Below, piece by piece: positions 15,241-25,400 of a stretch of DNA of 45,736 nt. Position 1 is the stretch's first letter. Each line of letters opens with the position of its first letter. The stretch is from an uncultured Pseudomonadota bacterium. GTDB taxonomy: Bacteria; Desulfobacterota; Syntrophorhabdia; Syntrophorhabdales; Syntrophorhabdaceae. The notes below the pieces were generated by a model, which did no database searches, had not been told where the DNA came from, and saw only the letters and a program-made list of their open reading frames with translations. Where the stretch lies: assembly GCA_937862865.1 (NCBI GenBank), contig CALMFJ010000083.1, positions 1-45,736 of the forward strand. Direction: 5' to 3'. The position numbers and the translations under genes are program-made.

Positions 15241-15358
15241 CCTGCCAGGACACAAGGATCAGGACCGGCGCTGTATGCATTCGTTCACGGGTCCTTGATC
15301 TGACCGTTTCTGTCCTTTTACGCTTTTCGAAGAGAGCCCTGATGAGAGGTAATTGTCT

Positions 15359-16267
15359 ATGAACATTCTTTCCGCAATCGGCAACACGCCACTCGTGGAA
15401 TTGTGCAATATCAATCCCAACCCGAACGTAAAGGTCCTGTGTAAACTGGAGGGGTGCAACCCCGGGGGCTCGGTCAAGGACCGCCCTGCCCTTTACATGA
15501 TAACAAAGGCCGAGGAGCGGGGGGAATTAACGAAGAACAAGACGATCCTCGAACCGACATCGGGCAATACAGGGATCGCGATCGCGATGATCGGGGCGGC
15601 CAAGGGATACCATGTCGAGTTGTGCATGCCGGCGTGCGTCAGCACTGAACGGCGCATGATACTGCAGGGCCTGGGCTCCGAGGTATTTCTCACCCCGGCG
15701 AAGGAGAACATAGACGGGGCGATCCGGCAGGCCCATACGTTCCTCAGCGACGAGCCCCGAAAATACTATATGCCGAACCAGTACGAGAACCCGGACAACG
15801 TCCTCGCGCATTTTGAGACAACCGGCCCCGAAATATACCGCCAGACGAACGGCGATGTGGACTATTTTGTGGCCGGCATGGGGACAACGGGCACCCTGAT
15901 GGGCACGGGCAGCTACCTCAAATCCGTAAGGCCTTCCGTAAAGATCGTCGGCGTGGAGCCCGTGACGGGCCACACGATCCAGGGGCTCAAGAACATGACG
16001 GAGTCCATCATCCCCTCGATCTACCACCAGGACCAACTCGACATGAAGGAGATGGTTGAAGACGGCGAGGCCTTTGAATTGACAAAGCTCCTCGCACAGC
16101 GCGAAGGCATCTTCGTCGGCACGTCAAGCGGCGCAGCGGCAGCAGTCGCATTGCGGATAGCGCAGAGGATAGACCACGGGACGATCGTCGTCCTTTTCCC
16201 CGACAGGGGTGACAGGTACCTGAGCACCATGCAGTTCAGGTCGATCTGCGCAAAGTGCCCGCCTTAA
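15359..16267 (+). CDS. cysM: PLP-dependent cysteine synthase
   Basis: A 302-residue fold-type II PLP enzyme that makes L-cysteine from O-acetylserine (or a similar activated serine) and sulfide. The PLP lysine is K40 in GGSVKDRPA. The substrate loop EPTSGNTG, the phosphate-binding GMGTTGTLMGTG and the GTSSGAAA near the C-terminus are all present. The short form without the long CysK loop resembles CysM. I prefer the ATG at 15359 over the TTG at 15353 because it is better spaced from GAGAGG. The last residues (CAKCPP) contain a Cys pair. The 118-nt gap upstream holds an imperfect hairpin (GATCAGGACC and GGTCCTTGATC) that might end the flavodiiron transcript, although no clear T-tract follows. 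Confidence 0.93.
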   Translation: MNILSAIGNTPLVELCNINPNPNVKVLCKLEGCNPGGSVKDRPALYMITKAEERGELTKNKTILEPTSGNTGIAIAMIGAAKGYHVELCMPACVSTERRMILQGLGSEVFLTPAKENIDGAIRQAHTFLSDEPRKYYMPNQYENPDNVLAHFETTGPEIYRQTNGDVDYFVAGMGTTGTLMGTGSYLKSVRPSVKIVGVEPVTGHTIQGLKNMTESIIPSIYHQDQLDMKEMVEDGEAFELTKLLAQREGIFVGTSSGAAAAVALRIAQRIDHGTIVVLFPDRGDRYLSTMQFRSICAKCPP

Positions 16268-16327
16268 GTCTTTAAGGGGCATTGTTTCCTTTCTTTCCTT
16301 TCTACACCGGGGGATATTCCCTGACGG

Positions 16328-16783
16328 TCATTGCTTCGTTTTGCAGATATCGATCGCAAGCTTATTGAGGACCGATCCGGCCCGGGGCTTTTCCCACTTT
16401 TCCGTTATGGGTGTGGCGGAATACGTGTGCAGGACGGCCCCCGTGCCGCTGTAGGCTATGGAACTCTGCAGTCCGCACGTCAGCCTGTCGCATTCGCATG
16501 CATAATTGAACATGTCGTAATTCCAGGAGTCGTAGCTTTTCTTATAGGTACCCTTCCTTTTTTCCTCGTCTATCAATTCCCGGAGCTTCTCTTTTGTGTA
16601 AACGACCTTTACCCAGAAGACGATAATGCCCGTCCTGGTCCCGCTGAGGCTTTCTTTGTCGTAGTACCATTTTCCCGCATCGTCGGCGTCGAGATACGTC
16701 CAGACATCCGCTGACGCATGTATCGGGCACAGGCACAAACAAAGCGCCAGGGCCAATAAGGAAATCACGATCGTATGTCTCAA
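16328..16783 (-). CDS. Exported adhesin-E-like domain protein
   Basis: A 151-residue protein with a Sec signal (ISLLALALCLCLCPIHASA) and a mature domain starting DVWTYLDADDAGKWYYDKESL. This W-x-Y-L-D and K-W-Y-Y-D pattern followed by IIVFWVKVVYTKE resembles the surface-adhesin protein E domain, found in many small exported proteins of unknown role. Two Cys pairs (ACECDRLTC) could form disulfides. The start is preceded by AGGGGGGGAG and a good promoter. It is convergent with the cysteine synthase gene. The function cannot be stated beyond a periplasmic or surface location. Confidence 0.82.
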   Translation of the reverse strand: MRHTIVISLLALALCLCLCPIHASADVWTYLDADDAGKWYYDKESLSGTRTGIIVFWVKVVYTKEKLRELIDEEKRKGTYKKSYDSWNYDMFNYACECDRLTCGLQSSIAYSGTGAVLHTYSATPITEKWEKPRAGSVLNKLAIDICKTKQ

Positions 16784-16836
16784 TTTTCTCCCCCCCTCAA
16801 TAGAAGCAGATCTTTTTCGTTGCCCGGCTTTAAACC

Positions 16837-16865
16837 ATGATACGTTTTTGCATAAATAATATCAA
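16837..16865 (-). promoter_or_regulatory. Sigma-70 promoter for the adhesin-E-like gene
   Basis: Read on the minus strand: TTGATA, a 17-nt spacer, then TATCAT, about 53 nt upstream of the ATG at 16783. It lies in the 99-nt gap after the BrkB-family gene, so the exported protein can be transcribed independently. Confidence 0.6.
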
Positions 16866-16882
16866 GCAGGAGAACGCCCGTC

Positions 16883-18208
16883 TCAGAGGTCGCGCAACTT
16901 TGCGTCTTCCCGGCTGCCGGGCGGTCGGCTCGCCAGCCGCAGCCTGTCGTATCTTTCCCTTTCTTCGTCCGATCTTGCCGGCGGCACGTCATCGCCGGAC
17001 CTGTCGTACGCCTTGACGACATCACCGACCGTCATGTTTTCAACCGGCCTCGCCGGTTGAAATACATTCTTCCGGCCCTCGTCGACGACTTCTATGATAA
17101 ACCCCATTTCCTTAAGGCTGCCGAGGGCCCCCTCAACAAGTTTGACCGGGATCTCAAGCAAACCGGCCATACCCCTCGCATCAAGAGGGCTTTCGCCGGA
17201 TTGAAAACGCTTCACCATCAGATGAAATACCCTTACCACGAAAAATCGTCGCGTCGCGGCCCCGACCGTGGAAAGATCGGGATGCATGCCGAACGTATCG
17301 GAATACTCTGCCGCATGGGCGATCTCGGCACCGAACAGAACGATCATCCAGCTTATCTGGAGCCATCCCAGAAAGAGCGGGACGGCTGCAAAGGAGCCGT
17401 AGATCGCGCCATACCCCGAGGCGGCCCCCTGCAGCTTGAGGTACAGGAATTGAACGATCTGAAAACCTGTGCCCGCAATGATCCCCGCCAGTAGACCGGA
17501 GCGGATGGAAACCTTCGTGTTCGGCATCACTACGTAAAGCACAATGAGGAGGACCCATGTTGCCAGGTAAGGCAGAAGCTTGATAACGACGATCATCCCG
17601 GTGCTCAGAGAACCGAGGAACGATATTTCGTTCGTGATCGACTTGAGCTGGCCCGTGATAACGACAGTCGCGCTTGTCGATATGGCAAAAAGGATCGGGG
17701 CCACGACAAGTATCGACATGTAATCGGAGAATTTTCGTATGAGGGCACGCGGTTGTTTCACCTCCCAGATGCTGTTGAAGCTGTCTTCGATCCTCCCCAG
17801 GATCGATATGACCGTCCAGAGAAGGAGGACCGTCCCTATACCGGCGATAATGCCTCCCCGGGCCTGCTTCAGGAGGGAATTCGAAAAGAGTATGACCTGA
17901 TTCGCCATCTCGGGGCCAAAGTGGGCCGCGTCGGCCATCTGCAGAACATAACCCTGTATCACCCTTCGTAAGCCGAACCCCTTGGCAACGGCGAACACAA
18001 CGGCCAGAAGCGGTATGAAATTCAAGATCGAATAATAGGTCAGGACCGACGCTGTCCTCGCAGAGTCGTTGCGCCTGAAGCTCCTGAAAGCCAGAAGGGC
18101 CGTCCGCAGGGACCTGGCAGAAAGCGCGCGTATTCTGGGGAGGTCCGTGGGCCTCGTTTCCCAGATTTCTTTTTTCAGCAAACCGACAATCCGCGCAACC
18201 TGTTTCAT
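16883..18208 (-). CDS. YihY/BrkB family inner-membrane protein
   Basis: A 441-residue protein with six transmembrane helices between residues 45 and 300, including FNSIWEVKQPRALIRKFSDY and YGAIYGSFAAVPLFLGWLQISW, the typical conserved blocks of the YihY/BrkB (formerly RNase BN) family. The C-terminal 130 residues are cytoplasmic and look like a winged helix (MAGLLEIPVKLVEGALGSLKEMGFI), a common extension in this family. The biochemical function of YihY/BrkB proteins is not established. Gene neighbours (two-component genes upstream, exported protein downstream) give no clear hint. The ribosome binding site is weak. Confidence 0.9.
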   Translation of the reverse strand: MKQVARIVGLLKKEIWETRPTDLPRIRALSARSLRTALLAFRSFRRNDSARTASVLTYYSILNFIPLLAVVFAVAKGFGLRRVIQGYVLQMADAAHFGPEMANQVILFSNSLLKQARGGIIAGIGTVLLLWTVISILGRIEDSFNSIWEVKQPRALIRKFSDYMSILVVAPILFAISTSATVVITGQLKSITNEISFLGSLSTGMIVVIKLLPYLATWVLLIVLYVVMPNTKVSIRSGLLAGIIAGTGFQIVQFLYLKLQGAASGYGAIYGSFAAVPLFLGWLQISWMIVLFGAEIAHAAEYSDTFGMHPDLSTVGAATRRFFVVRVFHLMVKRFQSGESPLDARGMAGLLEIPVKLVEGALGSLKEMGFIIEVVDEGRKNVFQPARPVENMTVGDVVKAYDRSGDDVPPARSDEERERYDRLRLASRPPGSREDAKLRDL

Positions 18209-18412
18209 TTCTCATACTCTTTCATATCTCTCGGGAACAATCAACCATTTGTGGCAAAGCGTGCACCCTGCAAACGATACAGGGGCCCGGCGACGGGCGT
18301 GACGATCTGCGTTGTCCCGAGGATGGTTGCGAGCACCCGGACGCGTGTTTACGATACCGCAGTCAATGAAAGGGCTGAAGGTGCAGCCAGGATAGCGCGG
18401 AAATGGAGGCGT

Positions 18413-19828
18413 TCACTTCTTGCCCCCGGTGCCGGGGCCCTGGAAATGTTTTTTCGGGATGCCGTATTGCTCCATTTTCTTGTTGAGGGTAGGACGGGAC
18501 ATGCCGAGGGCCTTACAGGCGTTCCCGTAATGCCAGCGGTTCTCCTCGAGGGCCTCACGTATCCTGTCCTTTTCGCTTAAAATCTGACCGCTTCGCACCG
18601 CACCCCCGCCCGGAATGGCGGGAGCATCTGTTCCTTTCGCCCCCCCAATGAGCGGTGCGACCACGGAATCCAGAATGACGCTGCCCTGCGTATACATTGC
18701 CGCCCGGGTCAGGATGTTCTCGAGCTCACGGACGTTGCCCGGCCATGAATATCCGGTCATTCTCCTCAAGGCCTTCTTCTCGATCTGCGCTATCCCCTTT
18801 CCGAGATCGCGGTTTATCTTCCTGAGAACATACTCGATGATAAGGGGTATGTCCTCACTGCGGTCCCGAAGGGGCGGGACTTTGATCGACGCAACGTTGA
18901 GGCGGTAAAACAGGTCCTCCCGGAATTCCCCCTCTTTCACCATTGCCGCAAGGTCCCTGTTCGTTGCCGCTATGACGCGCGCGTTCGAGCGTATCGATCT
19001 TTCCGAGCCGACCCTCTGAAACTCTTTCTGCTGAAGGAATCTCAGGAGCTTCGTCTGCACTTCCATGGGTATCTCCCCGATCTCGTCGAGGAGGATCGTC
19101 CCCTCCGAAGCAAGTTCGAACTTGCCTTTCTTTGTTGAAATCGCCCCGGTGAAGGCGCCCTTCTCATGGCCGAAGAGCTCGCTTTCGAGGAGTGTTTCTA
19201 CGATGGCGCCGCAGTTTATCGCTATGAAAGGCTCGTCCTTGTACGGGCTGTGATAATGTATCGCCCGGGCGACGAGTTCCTTTCCCGTCCCCGTTTCGCC
19301 TTCTATGAGGACGGTGACGCGGTTTCCCGAGAGTATCCCGATGGTCTTGAAGATCTCTTTCATTTCCCGCGTCTTGCCTATGATGTCCCACTCTTCGAAA
19401 TCGCGCTCGGGACCGACACGAAGCCCGCCGGGCCGCGTCCGGGAAAGATCGACCGCCCTCTTTATCGCGGCCTCGAGATCATCGACGTCTATCGGTTTGG
19501 GGATATAATCGAACGCCCCGAACTTCATGGCGCGTATCGTCGTCTCCATGTCGTGGAAGGCCGTGACGATGATAACGTGAGGAGGGTTCTTTCTCCTCGT
19601 GATCTCCCGCAGGATATCAAGGCCGTTCATGTCGGGGAGCCGCACGTCAAGGACGATGACCCGGGGACCGGCCTCGTCGAGCATCCGCAGGCACTCCCTG
19701 CCGTTCGCGGCGCACACGATGTCATAGCCCTTTTCGGAGAGATAGACCTCGAGAAGCTCGACGGACGACGGCTCGTCATCAACGATGAGCACACGTGCGC
19801 TTTTCGTGCCCGGATCGGTCTTCGTCAT
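18413..19828 (-). CDS. NtrC-family sigma-54 response regulator
   Basis: A 471-residue regulator. The receiver domain has the acidic pair VDDEP and phospho-acceptor D61 (VLDVRLPDMNG). The AAA+ domain has Walker A GETGTGKE near 177-184 and the sigma-54 loop GAFTGA at 224-229. The C-terminus holds a Fis-type helix-turn-helix (ACKALGMSRPTLNKKMEQYGI). After phosphorylation it would activate sigma-54 promoters. It overlaps the histidine kinase gene by 4 nt (ATGA), which defines the cognate pair. No sigma-54 site is evident next to it, so its targets lie elsewhere. Confidence 0.95.
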   Translation of the reverse strand: MTKTDPGTKSARVLIVDDEPSSVELLEVYLSEKGYDIVCAANGRECLRMLDEAGPRVIVLDVRLPDMNGLDILREITRRKNPPHVIIVTAFHDMETTIRAMKFGAFDYIPKPIDVDDLEAAIKRAVDLSRTRPGGLRVGPERDFEEWDIIGKTREMKEIFKTIGILSGNRVTVLIEGETGTGKELVARAIHYHSPYKDEPFIAINCGAIVETLLESELFGHEKGAFTGAISTKKGKFELASEGTILLDEIGEIPMEVQTKLLRFLQQKEFQRVGSERSIRSNARVIAATNRDLAAMVKEGEFREDLFYRLNVASIKVPPLRDRSEDIPLIIEYVLRKINRDLGKGIAQIEKKALRRMTGYSWPGNVRELENILTRAAMYTQGSVILDSVVAPLIGGAKGTDAPAIPGGGAVRSGQILSEKDRIREALEENRWHYGNACKALGMSRPTLNKKMEQYGIPKKHFQGPGTGGKK

Positions 19829-21345
19829 AAGTCCTTCGCCGCAGGGACCGTGAAGACCACCCGCGTCCCGGCCGGTTCGACCGGCGCGATTTCGATCCTT
19901 CCCCCGTGGGCCTCGATTATCTTTTTCGCATTCGCGAGGCCGAGGCCGGTCCCCTTGGTTTTTCTCGTGAAGAACGGGTCGAATATGTACGGCATGCTCC
20001 CCGGATCGATGCCATGCCCGTTGTCCGTGATATGGACGGCGAGACCGCGGGCGCCCCTCATGCGTTTGATCGCAATGCCGATCCGTCCTTTCTTTTCTAC
20101 GGCTTCGATCGCGTTGAGGAGGAGATTGATAACGGCCTGCTCCATTTTCTCATGGTCCATACTGACGGAGGGCAGTTTGCCCGAGAATGTACGGGTGACG
20201 ACGATATCTTTTTCGAGGATCCTCGTATCTATTGCCTCGAGGCACGATGCCACGAGCTCTGCGAGCGACCCCGGCCTCAGGGAGAATTTCATCGGTTTCG
20301 CGAAATCGAGCATCTCCGACACGATCCTGTTGAGCCGGCCCACTTCCTGCGCGAGGATCTCGAGCCGCCGCTTTTCGTGGCCCTTGAAAGAATCGCTCTT
20401 GAGAAGCATCTGGATGCTCATCCGTGCGGCGGAAAGCGGGTTGCGGATCTCATGCGCCAGGCTCGTTGTTATCTCGCCGATGTGCGCGAGGTTTTCCGCT
20501 TCCCGGACCCGTTTCTCTATTTCCAGCCGCTCCGTTATGTCCCGGCAGATGCCGAGCGCGGCCTGTTTCCCCTCGTATACGGTCATGACCACTTTGTTCT
20601 CGGTGGGATAGCAGCTGCCATCCTTGTGCTTCCGGTAATAAACATAATGTTCGCGCGCCCGTCGGGCCTCTATCCTGCTCTTATACGTCTTGACAACCTC
20701 GTCGAGCGATTCAGGGGCGACGAAATCCGTGTACGGCCTCCCGATGACCTCATCCACGGTGTAGCCATGCATATAACTGAAGGCCTTGTTCGAAAAAACG
20801 ATCCTGCCGTCCTGGTTCACGAAGTAACCGTCCCGTATCTCCTCGACGAGCGTGCGGTATTTCGCCTCGGACTCGGCAAGCTCCTGTGTCCTTTCCCGGA
20901 CCTTGACCTCGAGCATCTGGGCATAATTGCGGATCTCCTTTTCCGACAGGGCCTGGAAGAAATCGCTGAAGAGGTGGATGGTATAGTCGAGGCACACCCG
21001 GATCCGGTCGATCGCGGCGATCGTTTCGGGGACGGAACCGGCCATCTCCTTAACGATACGCGGTATCGCGAGGTACCCGAACATCTCGAAGGCCTTCTGG
21101 ACCTCGGACAGGGTGAAGCCTGCCTCAAACCTGAACTTGCCTATCTCCTGGACGACCTCGTCTATCCGCGAATAATCGTTGAAAACGAGCGCATTATAGT
21201 ACGCATCGTAGGCAGCGTTGATGGTCTGGTCGTATTCCCGGATGGGGCGGCTCGAATAGCGGGGGCTCACCTCGGACCTCAGCCGGCGTTTCCACTCACC
21301 GACAATGGTGTCATGATGCCTGTCGAGGAATTCCCTGAAATCCAA
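19825..21345 (-). CDS. RsbRD-like/PAS sensor histidine kinase
   Basis: A 506-residue soluble kinase. Residues 1-130 form an all-helical domain (HHDTIVGEWKRRLRSE, YYNALVFNDYSRID, FEAGFTLSEVQKAF) like the RsbRD N-terminal sensory domain. A short coiled coil leads to a PAS domain (about 160-275). The HisKA box LAHEIRNPLSA gives phospho-acceptor H298. The ATPase domain has N-box NLLLNAIEA, DNGHGID and GTGLGLA. There is no membrane segment, so the signal is cytoplasmic. The partner is the overlapping NtrC-type regulator. Upstream is a 202-nt gap filled with family B repeats and no evident promoter. Confidence 0.94.
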   Translation of the reverse strand: MDFREFLDRHHDTIVGEWKRRLRSEVSPRYSSRPIREYDQTINAAYDAYYNALVFNDYSRIDEVVQEIGKFRFEAGFTLSEVQKAFEMFGYLAIPRIVKEMAGSVPETIAAIDRIRVCLDYTIHLFSDFFQALSEKEIRNYAQMLEVKVRERTQELAESEAKYRTLVEEIRDGYFVNQDGRIVFSNKAFSYMHGYTVDEVIGRPYTDFVAPESLDEVVKTYKSRIEARRAREHYVYYRKHKDGSCYPTENKVVMTVYEGKQAALGICRDITERLEIEKRVREAENLAHIGEITTSLAHEIRNPLSAARMSIQMLLKSDSFKGHEKRRLEILAQEVGRLNRIVSEMLDFAKPMKFSLRPGSLAELVASCLEAIDTRILEKDIVVTRTFSGKLPSVSMDHEKMEQAVINLLLNAIEAVEKKGRIGIAIKRMRGARGLAVHITDNGHGIDPGSMPYIFDPFFTRKTKGTGLGLANAKKIIEAHGGRIEIAPVEPAGTRVVFTVPAAKDL

Positions 21346-21365
21346 CGTCGTGCCCCTTTGAAAAA

Positions 21366-21504
21366 GACGTTCTGCGTTCTGCGTTCTGCGTTCTGCGTTG
21401 AAAAGCTCTCATTCTAAGGACGTTCCGCGTTCTGCGTTGAAAAACCCCCGCTTTCCTGAACAATCATCCCCCTCATTGCTTCTAACGCAGAACGCAGAAC
21501 GTCC
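21366..21504. repeat. Dispersed repeat, family B copy 1 (CGTTCTG units)
   Basis: Four tandem 7-nt CGTTCTG-like units (GACGTTCTGCGTTCTGCG onward) and a second partial arm at 21418 face an inverted arm AACGCAGAACGCAGAACGTCC at 21484-21504. The same arms occur at 36137-36291. It lies between the histidine kinase gene and the end of the long rplU operon. Confidence 0.75.
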
Positions 21505-21547
21505 TTTGATACTATCACCCCGCGCCCCTTTCGTAAAGCACATCGGT

Positions 21548-22414
21548 TCAGTCAGCCGGGGAAATGCCGAGAATCTTCCGCAGGGCGTCCTCCTGTCCGC
21601 TGTCGAGCGCTCCTCTTTCCAGTGCCATCCGGAAGGCCATTTTTGACAGGGCCAGGTATATCTCTTTGTGGAGCGGCATGCCGGACATCGCATCGAGGTG
21701 GGCCGCGACCGTTTTATCGTCCCCGCGCACGATAGGCCCCGTGAGCGCACCAATCGGCCCTTTCGCTTCGATGTTCTTCATCGTGGCGCGAATGATCGGT
21801 ATAAAAGGCTCAAAGTCTATGTTGATTTTTTTCATTATGCCCGTCCCGGTCTGCATGAGAGCGGAAACGAGGTTGCATACGAAAACGGCGGCCAGGTGGT
21901 AATAGACCTTGTCCTCGCCGGCAACAACATACACCTTCGCACCGAGGTTCTCTCCGAGAAAACGAAGTACTTCGCGCGCCCTGTCGTCACCCTCGATAAA
22001 AATACTGGTGTCGGGCAGGACATCGATGGCGCTTTCAATGTCGGGAAAGGTCTGGAGCGGGTGAAGCGACCCTACGCTGGCACCCCTCGCCTCGAGCGGC
22101 GAGAGCACGGAGGACGGGTCGGCGCCGCTCGTGTGGAAAAAGAGCTTTCCCCGCACATCCCCCGCCCTGTCGGCGACGGATCGCGCCGCCTCGCCTATGA
22201 GCCTGTCCTGCACGGCTATGACGACAACATCGCACGCATCGACTATCTCGACATTATCACGGGTGTAAAGGGTGTCCGCCCCCAGGAATTCCCGGGCCGT
22301 ATCGAGGGCCCGGGGCAAGATGTCCGCGATCCCCACAACATGGAGCCCGTTGCTTCTGAGGACATACCCCAGCGAAATGCCGACCTTGCCTGCCCCGATG
22401 ATCCCCACTTTCAT
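21548..22414 (-). CDS. Rossmann-fold DUF2520 dehydrogenase-like protein
   Basis: A 288-residue protein with an N-terminal NAD(P)-binding domain (VGIIGAGKVGISLGYVL) and a C-terminal helical dimerisation domain of the DUF2520 type (KVYYHLAAVFVCNLVSALMQTG). The fold is that of ProC and ketopantoate reductase-like enzymes. The conserved SLHPLQTFPD is typical of the family. The substrate is unknown. It is often annotated as a putative oxidoreductase. It overlaps the AsmA-like gene by 4 nt and is the last gene of the long rplU-initiated run. Confidence 0.9.
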   Translation of the reverse strand: MKVGIIGAGKVGISLGYVLRSNGLHVVGIADILPRALDTAREFLGADTLYTRDNVEIVDACDVVVIAVQDRLIGEAARSVADRAGDVRGKLFFHTSGADPSSVLSPLEARGASVGSLHPLQTFPDIESAIDVLPDTSIFIEGDDRAREVLRFLGENLGAKVYVVAGEDKVYYHLAAVFVCNLVSALMQTGTGIMKKINIDFEPFIPIIRATMKNIEAKGPIGALTGPIVRGDDKTVAAHLDAMSGMPLHKEIYLALSKMAFRMALERGALDSGQEDALRKILGISPAD

Positions 22415-25400
22415 TTGATATCGAAAACCTCCCTCGGAAAGACAAGGATATTTTTCAGGATCTCGAGTGATTTTGAGCCAACCGTCCCCACGTAGTTCGT
22501 CTTGATATCCGGATCGTCGAACGGGCCCGTAACGCTGTATGTCACATAGAGAAAGCCTTTGTTCTTGTCCTTTATGATACTGCGTAAAATGGGTATCTTG
22601 TCAATCGTCCTGTCAAGTGTGACAAGGGGTGACACCTCGAGGGTGGCATTGATGGTCTCCTTTTTCAAGTCTATATCGCCGGCGCCCGTAATGATCATCG
22701 ACTGGCTATCGAGAAGGAAGTTCTTCGTATGATAGACACCGTGGTCGATAGTAAATGCGGCGCCCATTTTCTTATATGATAACCCGTTCTTGCCGAAATC
22801 GATCTTGCCGCGTATAAGATCGTACACGTTAAGAAGTGCAAATATCTTCGACAGCAGGTTCCATCGCTTTATGACGCCGTCCCTTGAGTACACGGAGGTG
22901 TCCCCGTGCAGATTGGCCTTAAGCTCTTTCCATGTCGCGCCCTCGGACTTGAGGGTCCCGGTGATATACCCATCGCCGCTTATTTCCTGGGATGTGCCCC
23001 CCATTGCGGCAAAAAAGGTGCCCGCTTTGACACGGGTCATCCGGCCGTTCGCAAAAAGGGACGGCACAGGGCCTGACAGGTCCACCATCCCCTTGATGTC
23101 TGTGTCGCCCCCGAATACACGCAGTTTCAGGTCCGATACATTGATCTTTCTGTCCGTCATAAATGCGTTGACCTCGAGATCTCTCGCCGCGACTTTGCCC
23201 AGCGTCACGTCGCCGGCCCGGATCGATATCTTTCCGCTCGAGCGTGCAAGGGCGCTGTCTTTCCGGATGCTCCTGAGCGTAAAGTCCCCGCCGGACTTGA
23301 AGTCTTTTGAATCAAGGCGGTCCATACTGATGATCATGTCGAATTTCGGGGCCTCGAAGCCATTGACTTTCAGGGTCGCTTTCTTGAGAACGCTTGACCC
23401 GGTCATCAACCCATTGACGGCCGCATCGCACTCATATCCCCGGAAATCTGCCATAAGGTCGATATTCTTCATAACGTGAGGCATCCCCGGAAGCTTGAGG
23501 AAGCCCTTTTTCATCTGCACTGTTCCAACAACCCAGGGAAGTTTCTCTAAAGGGAACATGAGGTCCTTCACGACAAGGTCGATATTTGCAGCGCCCCCTT
23601 TCAAGTCGCCGTTGAGGTTGAAAAGCGAGGCCGCCCTGCCGGAATCTTTTGTGCGGACCGCTATTTTCGTATCGATCTTCCGGTCACCCGATATCGTGCC
23701 TGAAGCCTGAAAGTTGATGACGTCCAGATTCCCGGAAAGGTCGTCGACGGATATCTCGCCCGTCTTTTTACGCGAGAGCTTGAGCTGCACCCTGCAGGGC
23801 ACTCCCCTGGCCTTTTTGAAGTAACCGGGCGCCGTGTACGCGACATCGTCCATCGTGAAACGACCGCCCGTCGCGACCTGACTGTCGGCGACAGCGACAT
23901 GGGCGTCTACCTGGGCCCTTCCCGATACCGTCGCGGGCTTACCCGTTATGTTCCTGATGATCCCTGCATCGACGTATCCTTTGACAGAACAGCTGAGCCC
24001 CTTCGGGCCCCACCTGCCGTTTAACGCGAGACCTGTATCTTTCCCCGACACCGTTATCGTATTGAAGACCAGGTCCTGCCCGGACAGCTGGAACGGGCCG
24101 TGAACGGTGAAAGGCTGGCCTTTCCATTCGACAACGGCATTATTTATCTTTCCCGAACCACCCAGGGCAAGCGCTTTTTCACGTGAACTGTCGAGCTCGA
24201 TAGTCCCGTCGGCGGTCCCCTGTTGAATGGCAACCTCCTTGAGGTCTACAAAATAGGGTATGTGCGTGAGATCGGCGGTGTATTTTCCGGCGAGGCGCAC
24301 CCGGGACTTCTTGCTGAAAACGATCGTGCCCTTGAGGTCGTAAAATCGCGTTGCCCTGAAGGACACCCTGCCCTCCGAAAACGTCCCCTTTTCGTCCTCG
24401 ATATCGAGGTTCCCCGAGATATCCGTGAGCTGGTTGCCGTTGTACATGGCGGTGATCTGCTTCAGTTCAAGGTCCGCAGTCAGCGGGCGGTCTTTCTCGT
24501 ACGTCAATTTCTTCATCCTGAGAAAACCGTCTTTGACGTACGCCCAGATATCGTACCCGACCTCATCCATCTTTGCGTATTCTTTGACAACGCTCAAGGG
24601 GATCGAACCCGAAGTGATATCGATCCGGGCGAACGCAAAGTTCTTCATGTACGTATCGACCGTGAACGGGATGCCGGCGTATCCTGTATCATACACCTTT
24701 ATAGCGATATCGGGCCCTTTTGCGGTAATGGTCGACTTTGCCCTGACCCTGTCAACGACAAGCGGTTTTTTAAGCCATGTGTCGCGCAGGGTGAGCCTGG
24801 GCGATTCACACGTCCCCGTCAGGGTGAGGGCCCCGTCGTACAATGTGAACTCACCTTTCCCGTTTACGACACCGGCCAGGATCCGGTCGATCTTCTCAAG
24901 ACCGAAGGAGTCAACTTCTATCGACCCTTTGAACCTGTGCTTGTTCTTCTCGATAGTACTGCTTCCCACCACCCGCACCTTGCCGGCATGGTCGGGATCG
25001 CTGATAGAGGCGACAAACTTCGTCGGTTTTCTTGTGTTGATATTCTCGGCGACGATGGAACCCACAACGAACTTGCGGCCGTCGGCATTCACGATCCCGT
25101 TGCTTATTTCAAGAAGCCCGATCTTTGCCGTGACATCCCTGTTGCTCATTTTGAGCTTGCTCGTGACAGTCAGGTTGAAATCTTTCATCGATACGGTGTC
25201 AAAAAATATCCCGTTCGAAAGATACATCCTCGCGGATACGTGACCTATCTTTCCCGAAACCGGCCCTTTGAAGGAGAGGTTGCCAAGCTCGACGGACAGC
25301 GTCCCGTCGATGAAAAGAAAGTCGACCTTCTCGATCCGGACCGGAATCCCTGACCGGCTTAAGAAACCGGAGATGATCGTCGGCAGGTTCCGGGAAGCGA

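Noticed and set aside
15244-15305. Riboswitch or T-box ahead of cysteine synthase
   Set aside because: Only one imperfect hairpin (GATCAGGACC/GGTCCTTGATC) is visible. No T-box, S-box or other known core motif was found.
19166-21417. Long plus-strand ORFs (481 and 503 aa) opposite the two-component genes
   Set aside because: They are antisense to clearly conserved regulator and kinase domains, and their composition is that of GC-rich shadow frames.
21366-21504. CRISPR array suggested by repeated CGTTCTG units
   Set aside because: Units are 7 nt in direct contact with no unique spacers, and arms are inverted. No cas genes are present.
24223-25353. 376-aa plus-strand ORF opposite the AsmA-like gene
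   Set aside because: Shadow frame. The minus-strand gene has a membrane anchor, AsmA domain and coupled neighbours.
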